The notes: generated by a model not told the origin, from the sequence alone. DNA of 13,905 bases from an uncultured Litorilinea sp. (GCA_937922105.1 CAKZVN010000065.1:1-13905); one strand, 5' to 3'. Counted from the first letter of the stretch, positions 1-10,283 are shown. Program-made: numbers and translations.

Positions 1-2534
<2,534 letters not shown>

Positions 2535-2540
2535 GCGTTC

Positions 2541-2570
2541 TCTCCTCGTGGATACGTAGAGAGGATTATA
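2541..2570 (-). promoter_or_regulatory. metH -10 box and ribosome binding site
   Basis: Read on the minus strand, a perfect TATAAT (2570-2565) lies about 30 nt upstream of the metH start, followed by GAGGAGA (2547-2541) at normal spacing from the ATG. The predicted leader is only about two dozen nucleotides. I see no convincing -35 hexamer at 16-18 nt. The leader is too short for a cobalamin or SAM riboswitch. Confidence 0.55.
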
Positions 2571-2657
2571 CCCCAATCGCAGGCGCGCGGCGGTAAGGTT
2601 GTCCCCCTGGGGTGCGTCCCACGAGTTTGGTGAAGTTGAACCCTATCGCAGCCCTCT

Positions 2658-2695
2658 CCAGGTTGGGGTGGGAGCGCGTTCCTCCCCCAACCTGG
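2658..2695. repeat. Palindromic intergenic element (11-bp perfect stem)
   Basis: CCAGGTTGGGG (2658-2668) is repeated inverted as CCCCAACCTGG (2685-2695), with a G/C-rich 16-nt centre that can extend the stem imperfectly. No T-run follows on either strand, and the region lies between divergent promoters where a terminator is not expected. The CCCTCTCC...GGTGAGG flanks resemble the short palindromes dispersed through many GC-rich genomes, so it is best read as a REP-like repeat. Copies elsewhere cannot be seen from this window. Confidence 0.6.
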
Positions 2696-2742
2696 GGAAG
2701 GTGAGGAGGGGGTGTTGCGCCGACCAAGAATTTGGGATGCAC

Positions 2743-2780
2743 CCGTCTTCCTGGTGCGGGTCTCTGACGACAGAAGACGG
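2743..2780. repeat. Imperfect inverted repeat in divergent intergenic region
   Basis: CCGTCTTC (2743-2750) pairs perfectly with GAAGACGG (2773-2780), and the stem extends two more pairs past a single bulged C (CTG/CAG), leaving a ~17-nt loop. It sits upstream of the plus-strand promoter at 2829, so it would not be in that transcript. It could be an operator or part of the neighbouring repeat element. No T-tract follows. Confidence 0.45.
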
Positions 2781-2828
2781 CGGCGTATAGGATTCGCAAG
2801 ATTTGCGCGGCAGCGGACAAATTGGGGG

Positions 2829-2857
2829 TTGACAACGCCTCGTCAATCTGTTAAGCT
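2829..2857 (+). promoter_or_regulatory. Promoter for the propeller/MoaD-like pair
   Basis: A perfect -35 TTGACA (2829-2834), a 17-nt spacer, and -10 TAAGCT (2852-2857) preceded by TG one base upstream (extended -10). Transcription would begin near 2864, giving a ~58-nt leader to the ATG at 2922. TTGAC and GTCAA (2842-2846) also form a small inverted repeat within the promoter. Confidence 0.7.
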
Positions 2858-2872
2858 CTTGCCGTCGCCATA

Positions 2873-2886
2873 CGAACAAATGTTCA
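2873..2886. promoter_or_regulatory. LexA (SOS) box-like operator
   Basis: CGAACAAATGTTCA fits 13 of 14 positions of the Gram-positive-type LexA/DinR box CGAACRNRYGTTYG; only the last base differs. It lies about +9 to +22 from the predicted start of the 2829 promoter, where a bound repressor would block transcription. The resemblance is seen directly; regulation by LexA is inferred. Confidence 0.45.
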
Positions 2887-2921
2887 GTTTTGCCCATACC
2901 AATCCCACAGGGAGGTCACAC

Positions 2922-4040
2922 ATGCGTGCAGGAACCCAAGTTCGGCTGTTGGTGGGGACCCATAAGGGGCTGTTTATCTTTACCTCCGATGCCGGGCGCG
3001 CTTCCTGGCAAATGGAAGGTCCTATGCTCGCCGGGTGGGAAGTCTATAGCGTCTTGGGCGACCACCGACGCACTCCACGCCTTTATACCGGGACCTCCCA
3101 TGTGGCTTATGGAACGACGATACGCGTCAGCGACGACTTCGGCGCGACTTGGCGCGAGATCGAGAACGGCCCGCGCTACAGCCCTGAAAGCGGCTTCAAA
3201 CTCAACCGCATCTGGCAACTAGCCCCCGGTCATCCCTCGCAGCCGGATACGCTCTATGCCGGCGTGGACGAGGCGGGTCTCTTTGTCAGCCATGATCGCG
3301 GCGAGACCTGGCAAGAGCTGGACGCGCTCACCAAACACCCCACCCGCCCCGACTGGTGGGCAGGCGGGGGCGGTCTCTGCCTACACACCATCCTGATCCA
3401 TCCCCACAACCCGCAACGCATCTGGGTGGGGATTTCCGCAGTCGGGGTCTTTCGCTCCGACGACGGCGGCGCTGCCTGGCAAAGCAAGAACAAGGGTCTC
3501 TTGGACACGCACACGGAGCAGCCCGCGGGCGAAGTCGGCTCGTGTGTGCACAAGATGGTGATTGACCGCGCCAACCCGGACACTCTCTACATGCAAGAGC
3601 ATCTGGGCGTCTATCGCTCCGACGACGGCGGCGACCGCTGGGTGACCATGGAGGAGGGGCTGCCCGCAGCCAATCTGCATCACCCGGAGTGGTGGGCTTT
3701 CGGCTTTCCCCTGGTGCAGACCCGTGCCGGCAACCTTTTCTTGGTGCCGTTGGAAAGCAGCGAACAGCGCAATGTCGCCGGGGGCGATCTGCGCGTCTAC
3801 CGCCGCGCAGCGGGAGCCGCAGCCTGGGAGCCGACCGCAGCCATCACACCCCATGAGCCGCGCTATACCAGCGTGTTGCGCGATGCGCTGGCGACGGACG
3901 ACCTTGCCGAACCCGGCGTCTATTTCGGCACCACCGGCGGCGATCTCTTTTACACCCTGGACGAAGGCGATTCCTGGCAGCGCATTCCGGGGCGCTTGCC
4001 GCGTATCTTCACCGTCAAGGCCTGGACGCTGGACGCCTAG
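2922..4040 (+). CDS. Asp-box (BNR/sialidase-type) beta-propeller protein
   Basis: A 372-residue protein with at least five Asp-box motifs (S-x-D-x-G-x-x-W) at about residues 70-77 (SDDFGATW), 123-130 (SHDRGETW), 179-186 (SDDGGAAW), 233-240 (SDDGGDRW) and 345-352 (LDEGDSW), plus a weak first copy (SDAGRASW). Spaced repeats of this kind build a beta-propeller, as in sialidases and Vps10-type proteins. No sialidase arginine triad is evident, and no signal peptide is seen, so a cytoplasmic binding or scaffold role is as likely as catalysis. The start at 2922 is chosen because GGGAGG ends 6 nt upstream; the frame stays open further 5', but only across the promoter. The MoaD-like gene starts 5 nt after the stop, so the two are surely cotranscribed. 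I recall similar propeller-MoaD pairs annotated elsewhere. The exact function is unknown. Confidence 0.88.
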   Translation: MRAGTQVRLLVGTHKGLFIFTSDAGRASWQMEGPMLAGWEVYSVLGDHRRTPRLYTGTSHVAYGTTIRVSDDFGATWREIENGPRYSPESGFKLNRIWQLAPGHPSQPDTLYAGVDEAGLFVSHDRGETWQELDALTKHPTRPDWWAGGGGLCLHTILIHPHNPQRIWVGISAVGVFRSDDGGAAWQSKNKGLLDTHTEQPAGEVGSCVHKMVIDRANPDTLYMQEHLGVYRSDDGGDRWVTMEEGLPAANLHHPEWWAFGFPLVQTRAGNLFLVPLESSEQRNVAGGDLRVYRRAAGAAAWEPTAAITPHEPRYTSVLRDALATDDLAEPGVYFGTTGGDLFYTLDEGDSWQRIPGRLPRIFTVKAWTLDA

Positions 4041-4045
4041 ACGCC

Positions 4046-4402
4046 ATGTCCGCTCCGTCCTCACTCGACTTGTCGCCTAGCCCCTCCCCCGCGCCGCAGC
4101 CGATTGCGCTGGAAGTACGCGTGCCGGGGATGTTGCGCAGTTGCACCGACCAACGCGGGCGTTTCACTGTGCAAGCCGCCACGTTGGCAGAAGCCATGCA
4201 AGTGTTGCTCGCTACCTATCCGTTGCTGCGCGTCCATCTGTTCGACGAACAGGGCGCGCAGCGACGGCACGTCCTCTTTTTCTACAACGACCAGGACATG
4301 CGCAAGTTGCCGCGCTGGGATTTCCCGCTGCGTCCCGGCGACCGGCTCAGTGTGGTGCAAGCCGTCTCCGGCGGGGCGACGGAGGTGACGCGGCGCGTGT
4401 GA
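4046..4402 (+). CDS. MoaD/ThiS-family ubiquitin-fold protein with a tail after Gly-Gly
   Basis: A 118-residue protein. After a Ser/Pro-rich N-terminus (~1-20) comes a beta-grasp pattern: strand IALEVRVPGMLR, a helix in TLAEAMQVLLATYP, a strand with FFYNDQDMRKL, and the late motif GDRLSVVQAVSGG typical of MoaD, ThiS and CysO sulfur carriers. In those families the Gly-Gly is C-terminal and is adenylated, then thiocarboxylated. Here Gly109-Gly110 are followed by eight residues (ATEVTRRV), so either a peptidase trims the tail, as for QbsE/CysO-like systems with JAMM proteases, or the protein does not act as a sulfur carrier. No E1-like (MoeB/ThiF) or JAMM gene is visible here. The start is the only ATG consistent with the fold; it has no strong ribosome site and probably depends on coupling to the upstream gene 5 nt away. 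Confidence 0.85.
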   Translation: MSAPSSLDLSPSPSPAPQPIALEVRVPGMLRSCTDQRGRFTVQAATLAEAMQVLLATYPLLRVHLFDEQGAQRRHVLFFYNDQDMRKLPRWDFPLRPGDRLSVVQAVSGGATEVTRRV

Positions 4403-4442
4403 TTCCTTGACGTACTCTCCTGTGGAATGGGGCGTATGATGC

Positions 4443-4471
4443 TTGCTCAGCCGTTTCTTCTGTGCTACCAT
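4443..4471 (+). promoter_or_regulatory. Candidate promoter for the zinc-ribbon gene
   Basis: TTGCTC (4443-4448), a 17-nt spacer, and TACCAT (4466-4471) with an adjoining TG one base upstream (extended -10). It lies 37 nt before the ATG at 4508, which is preceded by AAGGAG (4492-4497). The -35 matches only in TTG. TTGACG (4407) and TATGAT (4435) are also present, but 22 nt apart, too far to work together. Confidence 0.45.
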
Positions 4472-4507
4472 GCGCCCACATCCAGCCGATCAAGGAGACC
4501 CGTCATC

Positions 4508-4717
4508 ATGCCGGATTGCCCCAATTGTGGCACATGGAACCCCGACGACAAGAATGTCTGCTGGCGCTGCCAGTCTGTGTTGCCCAAGCCGGAACCGAAG
4601 AAACCGCGTCGCACCACCTTTTGGGGCCTGCCGATTTGGATGTGGGTCCTCCTGGCGGTTTTCTTCTTCGGCACCACCTTCTCCCAGTGCATGTTTATGG
4701 GGCCGCCCCCTGCTTAA
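4508..4717 (+). CDS. Small zinc-ribbon protein with one transmembrane segment
   Basis: A 69-residue protein. The N-terminus holds two CxxC knuckles, Cys4-x2-Cys7 (CPNCG) and Cys18-x2-Cys21 (CWRCQ), the short double-knuckle zinc ribbon common at the start of bacterial membrane proteins. A basic Pro/Lys stretch (PKPEPKKPRR, ~26-35) follows, then a strongly hydrophobic aromatic helix (~38-58) and a short tail. The basic stretch before the helix suggests the zinc ribbon is cytoplasmic. The ATG at 4508 has AAGGAG upstream; an in-frame ATG at 4427 would precede the candidate promoter and add residues that ignore the zinc-ribbon boundary. The next gene starts 20 nt after the stop. No specific function is known to me; such proteins are usually left as zinc-ribbon domain-containing. 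Confidence 0.8.
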   Translation: MPDCPNCGTWNPDDKNVCWRCQSVLPKPEPKKPRRTTFWGLPIWMWVLLAVFFFGTTFSQCMFMGPPPA

Positions 4718-4737
4718 TCAAGATGGAAGATTAACGC

Positions 4738-5604
4738 GTGAGTTCCCCCTCTAAGAAAATAATTCGATGGATCTTGATAGTCGTCGGATTATTCGTCCTC
4801 TTTATTGTCGTGATTATCACACGAAATACTCTTGTACAAGACGCCTCGACTATATCCTCCCCTGCTCTCGATGGTGTGTTGTCCGTCTCTCCCACTCCAC
4901 CCCCGGCCGTTGTCGAGACTGCCACACCAATTCGCCAGGAAGCACAAACTGCAAATACCGCGTTTACACCGGAACCATTGGCGGTAGCAACGCCTACTCA
5001 ACAAGAAACGCCCTTAGGTCTTGGTGCTCTCCCATCCGATGCCAACTATGAAATCATCGGGACGAATGTGATTCCTGGTGTCAGGCGCAGTCTGGATATA
5101 CAGTTGAGTAAAAAGGTATCGTTAGACACGCTCAAGCTGTTGGCGGATGAACTCAAGGCACTGGATACATCGGAATACGCACAAACTTTCATCGTTTACT
5201 ATCTTCCGGGGATGTTGATCGGTGGCGGCGGGTGGGCCATCTCACATTTCCGGCCCAATCTAGAGGTACAGATTCTTGGGCTTACTATCGAGCAGGAAGA
5301 ATTGCTGATAGCGGAGACCGAGGCACTTTACGAAGATATGCTCGGACGGTGGCTTGATGAGCGCCCGTACGCGGGTGCGTTAATCGCCATCTTTCGTGAG
5401 GATGGGATGCTTTTTGCTGAGCGGATTACGGGCGATGGACGGAAAACTCGTACTGCGCTAAACGAGCTTGAATTTGATGCAGGACGTCGTTTTGATTTGA
5501 CAAACGACTCGAATAGCAGTGAATACTACGTGTTGACACAAGCAGGCGATCTCGAGATTCATGATGAAGTAGGAATCATTGCAGTGGCTATGAATGTGGA
5601 CTGA
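4738..5604 (+). CDS. Membrane-anchored protein of unknown function, low-GC for the region
   Basis: A 288-residue protein. Lys-rich residues 5-10 and a hydrophobic helix (~11-27) form an uncleaved signal anchor. A Pro/Thr/Ala-rich linker (~40-98) then leads to an extracytoplasmic globular part (~103-288). That part has two sections: one with RSLDIQLSKKVS and YYLPGMLIGGGGWAISHF (~118-180), and one from GRWLDERPYAGALIAIF to the end with alternating beta-type motifs (EYYVLTQAGDLEIHDEVGI). It resembles uncharacterised secreted proteins I recall from proteobacteria, but I cannot name a family. Start GTG at 4738 is the only start covering the anchor; GGAAGA upstream is a weak ribosome site. A sampled 60 nt is about 48% G+C against about 68% in mutY, and the codons are AT-richer (TTA, ATA), suggesting horizontal acquisition. 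Confidence 0.8.
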   Translation: MSSPSKKIIRWILIVVGLFVLFIVVIITRNTLVQDASTISSPALDGVLSVSPTPPPAVVETATPIRQEAQTANTAFTPEPLAVATPTQQETPLGLGALPSDANYEIIGTNVIPGVRRSLDIQLSKKVSLDTLKLLADELKALDTSEYAQTFIVYYLPGMLIGGGGWAISHFRPNLEVQILGLTIEQEELLIAETEALYEDMLGRWLDERPYAGALIAIFREDGMLFAERITGDGRKTRTALNELEFDAGRRFDLTNDSNSSEYYVLTQAGDLEIHDEVGIIAVAMNVD

Positions 5605-5662
5605 TGAAAAATTTCATGTTTGCTAGACGAGACATCCGATCACATCCGAATGTACGTTCACC

Positions 5663-6808
5663 GTGGATTATGTTGCTGTCGCTCGTGCTCTGATCCCCTG
5701 GCATGACGCGCAACAGCGCGACTTGCCCTGGCGCGACGCCCCCGCCGGGACCCGCGACCCCTATCGCGTCTGGGTCAGCGAGATCATGGCCCAACAGACA
5801 CGCGTCGAGACCGTGATCGCCTATTACCTGCGCTGGATAGAACGCTTTCCCACTGTTGCCGACCTTGCCGCTGCCGACTTGCAAGAGGTGCTCAAACTCT
5901 GGGCGGGGCTGGGCTACTACGCGCGGGCGCGCAATCTTCATGCCGCTGCCCAGCAGGTCATGCGCGAGCATGGGGGGCGCATTCCCGACGACGCGGCAAG
6001 CCTGCGCCGTCTTCCCGGTATCGGCGACTATACCGCGGGCGCCATTCTCAGCCTGGCGTATAACCGGCCCGCCCCCATCCTGGACGGCAACGTCAAGCGT
6101 GTTTTGAGCCGGCTCGCCGACGTGGCGACCCCGCTGGACCAGGACGCAACGCTGCGCCGGCTGTGGGGGCTGGCGCGCGCTGTGGTGGAGGCTGCGCCCG
6201 CGGGCTACGCCGGGACGGTCAACGAGGCGCTCATGGAACTGGGCGCAACGGTCTGTACTCCCACCGACCCGCGCTGCTTGCTTTGCCCGTTGGCAGCCCA
6301 TTGCCGTACCGCAGCGTTGGGCGTGCAAAGGGAGCGTCCTGTGGTGCGCCCCAAGCCGCGCACCCCACATTACGATGTGACCGCGGGTGTCATCTGGGAA
6401 GCCGAGCCGTTTGCCTCGCGCCTCCTGATCGCCCAGCGGCCCGCGGAGGGCATGTTGGGTGGGCTATGGGAATTTCCGGGCGGCAAGCTGGAAGCGCACG
6501 ACGCCGACCTGGCGGCGTGTCTGCGTCGCGAGATCGCCGAGGAACTAGGAGTCACTATCGCTGTCGGCCCGCGCGTCACCACCGTGCGCCATGCCTACAC
6601 CCATTTTCGCATCACGTTGCATGTCTTCCATGCGCGTTACCTGGACGGCGAGCCACAGCCCCTGGGCTGCGCCGACTGGCGCTGGGTTGACCTGGCGCAA
6701 CTGCACGACTTCCCCTTTCCAGTCACCGACCAGAAAGTGATCCGGGTGCTGCATGAAACCGCATCTGCGGCGCGAGCACCGAGAGCCACTGCGCGGGGTG
6801 TGCCGTGA
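5663..6808 (+). CDS. mutY: Adenine DNA glycosylase MutY
   Basis: Removes adenine mispaired with 8-oxoguanine, starting base excision repair in the cytoplasm. A 381-residue protein, close to the usual 350-370. N-terminal helical glycosylase domain with WVSEIMAQQT (catalytic Glu40), LPGIGDYTAG (helix-hairpin-helix, ~117-126) and ILDGNVKR (catalytic Asp141). The [4Fe-4S] loop is complete, Cys-x6-Cys-x2-Cys-x5-Cys in CTPTDPRCLLCPLAAHC. A C-terminal NUDIX-like domain (~235-365) with EFPGGKLE and REIAEELG recognises 8-oxoG; its NUDIX box is one residue long and lacks the first Glu, which is harmless for recognition. The GTG at 5663 is the only start: a TAG lies 39 nt upstream in frame. No clear ribosome site is seen. 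The 58-nt gap after the low-GC gene shows no obvious promoter. The next gene overlaps by 4 nt. Confidence 0.96.
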   Translation: MDYVAVARALIPWHDAQQRDLPWRDAPAGTRDPYRVWVSEIMAQQTRVETVIAYYLRWIERFPTVADLAAADLQEVLKLWAGLGYYARARNLHAAAQQVMREHGGRIPDDAASLRRLPGIGDYTAGAILSLAYNRPAPILDGNVKRVLSRLADVATPLDQDATLRRLWGLARAVVEAAPAGYAGTVNEALMELGATVCTPTDPRCLLCPLAAHCRTAALGVQRERPVVRPKPRTPHYDVTAGVIWEAEPFASRLLIAQRPAEGMLGGLWEFPGGKLEAHDADLAACLRREIAEELGVTIAVGPRVTTVRHAYTHFRITLHVFHARYLDGEPQPLGCADWRWVDLAQLHDFPFPVTDQKVIRVLHETASAARAPRATARGVP

Positions 6809-7602
6809 GCCTGCTGGCTTCGCCGCGACGCCGCAATGCCCTGCTCGCGCTTTTGCTCCTGTTTGGCGCAATGGCGACGGGTGTCGTGGGGGGCGCCTGG
6901 TTGGTGGTGGCTGGGCTGCCTACCCCGGAGCCGCCTACCGTCGCAGTGGCAACGCTACCCCTGCCCACCGCTACGCCGGTGCCCACCGCAACCGCCACGC
7001 GACCGGGTATCGTTGTTGTGACACGTCCGCCCACCGCCACGCCACTCCCCACCGCGACCCCCACGGTCACCGATACACCGTTCCCTACCCTCACCCCCAC
7101 ACCCAAAGACACCGCAACGCCCACGCTGACGCCTACCGGCACGCCCACCCCCACCGGCACGCCTACAGCGACGCCCATCCCTATCGCAGTCTTAGCTCAA
7201 GCGCTACCCCTGGCGACACCGGTGGCGCAGGACAACCGCGACGCGCAACAGGCCGTGCGCGCGACCGCGGTTGCGGCGCTCTGGGTCGACTATCGCCGCG
7301 CGGCGGATGCATTGGCCGCGCAGATGGCCCTAGTAGACGCCGACCCGCTGCACTTGACCTATGGCGACTGGATGGCGCAGACCGCCGCGGTCCTCGCTGA
7401 TCTGCGCGACCTCAGCGCGCGCGCCCATGCGCTGGGCGATGGTCCCAACCTCGCCGACTTGCAAGCCGTGGTTGCCGCCTTTGACTTGGTCGCGGATACG
7501 CTGGAACTGGGGCTAGGCACTCTGGATGCGACTACGCTCGCCGACTTTCGCCGCGACTTCGCCGCGGCTCGCGCGCTGCTGGCTGCGCGGGCGCCGAATT
7601 AA
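6805..7602 (+). CDS. Membrane-anchored protein with Pro/Thr-rich stalk and helical C-terminus
   Basis: A 265-residue protein I cannot assign to a family. Arg-rich residues 8-10 precede one hydrophobic helix (~12-36), consistent with a signal anchor, inside positive. Residues ~38-127 are a low-complexity stalk of PTATP/PTLTPTP units, of the kind common in Chloroflexota envelope proteins; the DNA shows degenerate copies of CCCACCGCNACGCC. Residues ~134-265 are Ala/Leu/Asp-rich and predicted helical (QAVRATAVAALWVDYRRAAD through RALLAARAP), probably a helical bundle outside the membrane. The GTG start overlaps the mutY stop as GTGA, so translation is likely coupled to MutY. There is no reason to infer a repair role. 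The gene converges on clpX across a 221-nt gap. Confidence 0.8.
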   Translation: MSLLASPRRRNALLALLLLFGAMATGVVGGAWLVVAGLPTPEPPTVAVATLPLPTATPVPTATATRPGIVVVTRPPTATPLPTATPTVTDTPFPTLTPTPKDTATPTLTPTGTPTPTGTPTATPIPIAVLAQALPLATPVAQDNRDAQQAVRATAVAALWVDYRRAADALAAQMALVDADPLHLTYGDWMAQTAAVLADLRDLSARAHALGDGPNLADLQAVVAAFDLVADTLELGLGTLDATTLADFRRDFAAARALLAARAPN

Positions 7603-7630
7603 ATGGTCTGATCGCTGAGTAGCGAAGATG

Positions 7631-7730
7631 GTCATGCTGTTCGCCGGAGGCGGGCGCTGCGTCTACGCAGCGAAGCATCCCCCCCTGGTGGTCTGCCGGG
7701 ATTCTTCGTCGCTACGCTCCTCAGAATGAC
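7631..7730. repeat. ~100-bp imperfect inverted repeat, dispersed-element type
   Basis: The left end GTCATGCTG...GCAGCGAAGCATCCC (7631-7681) matches, inverted and imperfectly, the right end GGGATTCTTCGTCGCTACGCTCCTCAGAATGAC (split here as 7698-7714 and 7715-7730). A nested 7-bp perfect hairpin, CGCTGCG-TCTA-CGCAGCG, is at 7655-7672. The pattern (CATGCTGAGC...GCGAAGCATC / GATTCTTCGC...CAGAATGAC) recalls an intergenic palindrome family I have seen in Chloroflexota and other genomes. Lying between convergent genes, it may also end transcription, though no T-run is present. The rest of 7603-7823 shows nothing recognisable. Confidence 0.65.
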
Positions 7731-7823
7731 GGCTACTTGGCGATCAAACCACTTAGGGACATTCAAGCCCTTGCGTTAGATAGTCGCGGGGGGCAGAATG
7801 GAGTACCTGCTCTACCTGATCGG

Positions 7824-9284
<1,461 letters not shown>

Positions 9285-9344
9285 CACGTAGTCTTCCTAT
9301 CCTCGGCCCGTGCCGGGTTGGATGAGCCGGTAGGGCCGGCGGGT

Positions 9345-9414
9345 CAAAACAAAATCAAAACAAAAGAGGCATCCGCACCGCCGGAACCTTACCCGGACGC
9401 GAGCAAATGCCTCT
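9345..9414 (-). terminator. Intrinsic terminator between clpP and clpX
   Basis: On the minus strand AGAGGCAT (9414-9407) pairs with ATGCCTCT (9372-9365), and the stem is followed directly by a T-rich tract, TTTTGTTTTGATTTTGTTTT (to 9346). The 34-nt interval contains a further CCGG/CCGG pairing. It lies 25 nt after the clpP stop. Read-through would be partial, so clpX may have its own promoter; TTGACC at 9347-9342 is a possible -35, but no good -10 follows. Confidence 0.65.
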
Positions 9415-9439
9415 GCACAGCGTAATTGGAAGAAGCCGG

Positions 9440-10096
9440 CTAGGAATCTGCCCCGTTCAGGGAGGGCACGATGATTTCGCCGTTCTTCACGCGCACAATG
9501 TCGCTCGTATCCCCCAAGACTTCATCCACCAGACCATACTCTTTGGCCTCGATGGCGTTCATGTAGCGGTCACGCTCGAAGTCTTTCTCGATCTCTTTCC
9601 AGTGGTGACCGGTGTGTTTGCCGACCAGATGGAAGAGTTGGGTCTGGACACGCTCTTGCTCGCGGAATGCGATGCGCACGTCTTCAGTATAGCCCTGCGC
9701 GCCGCCGCCTGCGGGGTGCAGGTGGATGGTGGCATGGGGCAGCGCAAAGCGACGGCCCTTTGCGCCAGCCGCCAGCAAGACCGTTCCCATGCTGGCGGTC
9801 ACGCCCACGGCATAGGTACTCACCGGCGCGCTGATCATCTGCATGGTATCATAGATCGCCAACCCGGCATAAACGCTTCCCCCCGGGCTGTTGATATACA
9901 TGTTAATGGGCTGGTTCGGGTCGTCGCCATTCAGATACAGCAGTTGGGCTACGATCAGGTTGGCAATCTGGTCGTTGATCGGCGTGCCCAGAAATACAAT
10001 TCGTTCTTTCAGCAGCAGGCTGTAAATGTCATAAGCCCGTTCGCCGCGGCCGCTGCTGTCAATGACCATCGGGATCAGGTTCGTCGGTTGGATCAT
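9440..10096 (-). CDS. clpP: ATP-dependent Clp protease proteolytic subunit ClpP
   Basis: Serine peptidase that forms the double-heptamer chamber capped by ClpX. A 218-residue protein with canonical opening LIPMVIDSSGRGERAYDIYS, oxyanion loop NSPGGSV (69-75), nucleophile Ser102 in GVTASMG, catalytic His127 in IHLHPAGG, and Asp176 in ERDRYM; the triad is complete. Two spots differ from typical ClpP: GVTASMG for GQAASMG, and HLHPAGG for MIHQPLGG after the histidine, which may mark a divergent subfamily or a second paralog. The start at 10096 is chosen because GGGGAGA lies ~8 nt upstream and the product then begins like the family; the upstream in-frame ATG at 10120 has no ribosome site. The gene sits between tig (188 nt upstream) and clpX, the standard order, so its product and ClpX surely act together. 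Confidence 0.96.
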   Translation of the reverse strand: MIQPTNLIPMVIDSSGRGERAYDIYSLLLKERIVFLGTPINDQIANLIVAQLLYLNGDDPNQPINMYINSPGGSVYAGLAIYDTMQMISAPVSTYAVGVTASMGTVLLAAGAKGRRFALPHATIHLHPAGGGAQGYTEDVRIAFREQERVQTQLFHLVGKHTGHHWKEIEKDFERDRYMNAIEAKEYGLVDEVLGDTSDIVRVKNGEIIVPSLNGADS

Positions 10097-10235
10097 CAAT
10101 CTCTCTCCCCTACTGAGCATCTATCAAAACCGACAGCCCATGCGCCTCGGCACTTGGGGCCAGCAGCACCGGGTCACGGCACATCGGCTTGGATAGATCG
10201 GCGATAGAACAACGCATCTTTACAATACGCCGACA

Positions 10236-10262
10236 GAGGGCGCTCACTTGGTAAGCGCCCTC
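10236..10262 (-). terminator. Strong hairpin between tig and clpP
   Basis: GAGGGCGCT (10236-10244) and AGCGCCCTC (10254-10262) form a perfect 9-bp stem with a 9-nt loop, 22 nt after the tig stop. No T-run follows on the minus strand (TGTCGGCG comes next), so it is a weak or factor-dependent terminator, or an RNA-processing or stability hairpin that would set different tig and clpP levels. Confidence 0.5.
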
Positions 10263-10283
10263 CAATTGGTCGTTTGCGTTGTA

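Noticed and set aside
2535..2921. Cobalamin or SAM riboswitch for metH
   Set aside because: The TATAAT at 2565-2570 predicts a leader of about 24 nt, and none of the conserved B12-box or SAM-I segments is present on the minus strand.
2922..4040. Catalytic sialidase assignment for the Asp-box protein
   Set aside because: Asp boxes show the propeller fold only. The arginine triad and the Tyr/Glu pair of sialidases are not evident and no signal peptide is present.
6960..7190. DNA minisatellite in the Pro/Thr-rich coding stretch
   Set aside because: The CCCACCGCNACGCC units are irregular and degenerate, as expected from low-complexity PTATP coding rather than recent tandem duplication.
9407..10207. 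Plus-strand open frame of 266 codons opposite clpP
   Set aside because: The opposite strand holds ClpP with an intact catalytic triad, so this frame is a shadow.
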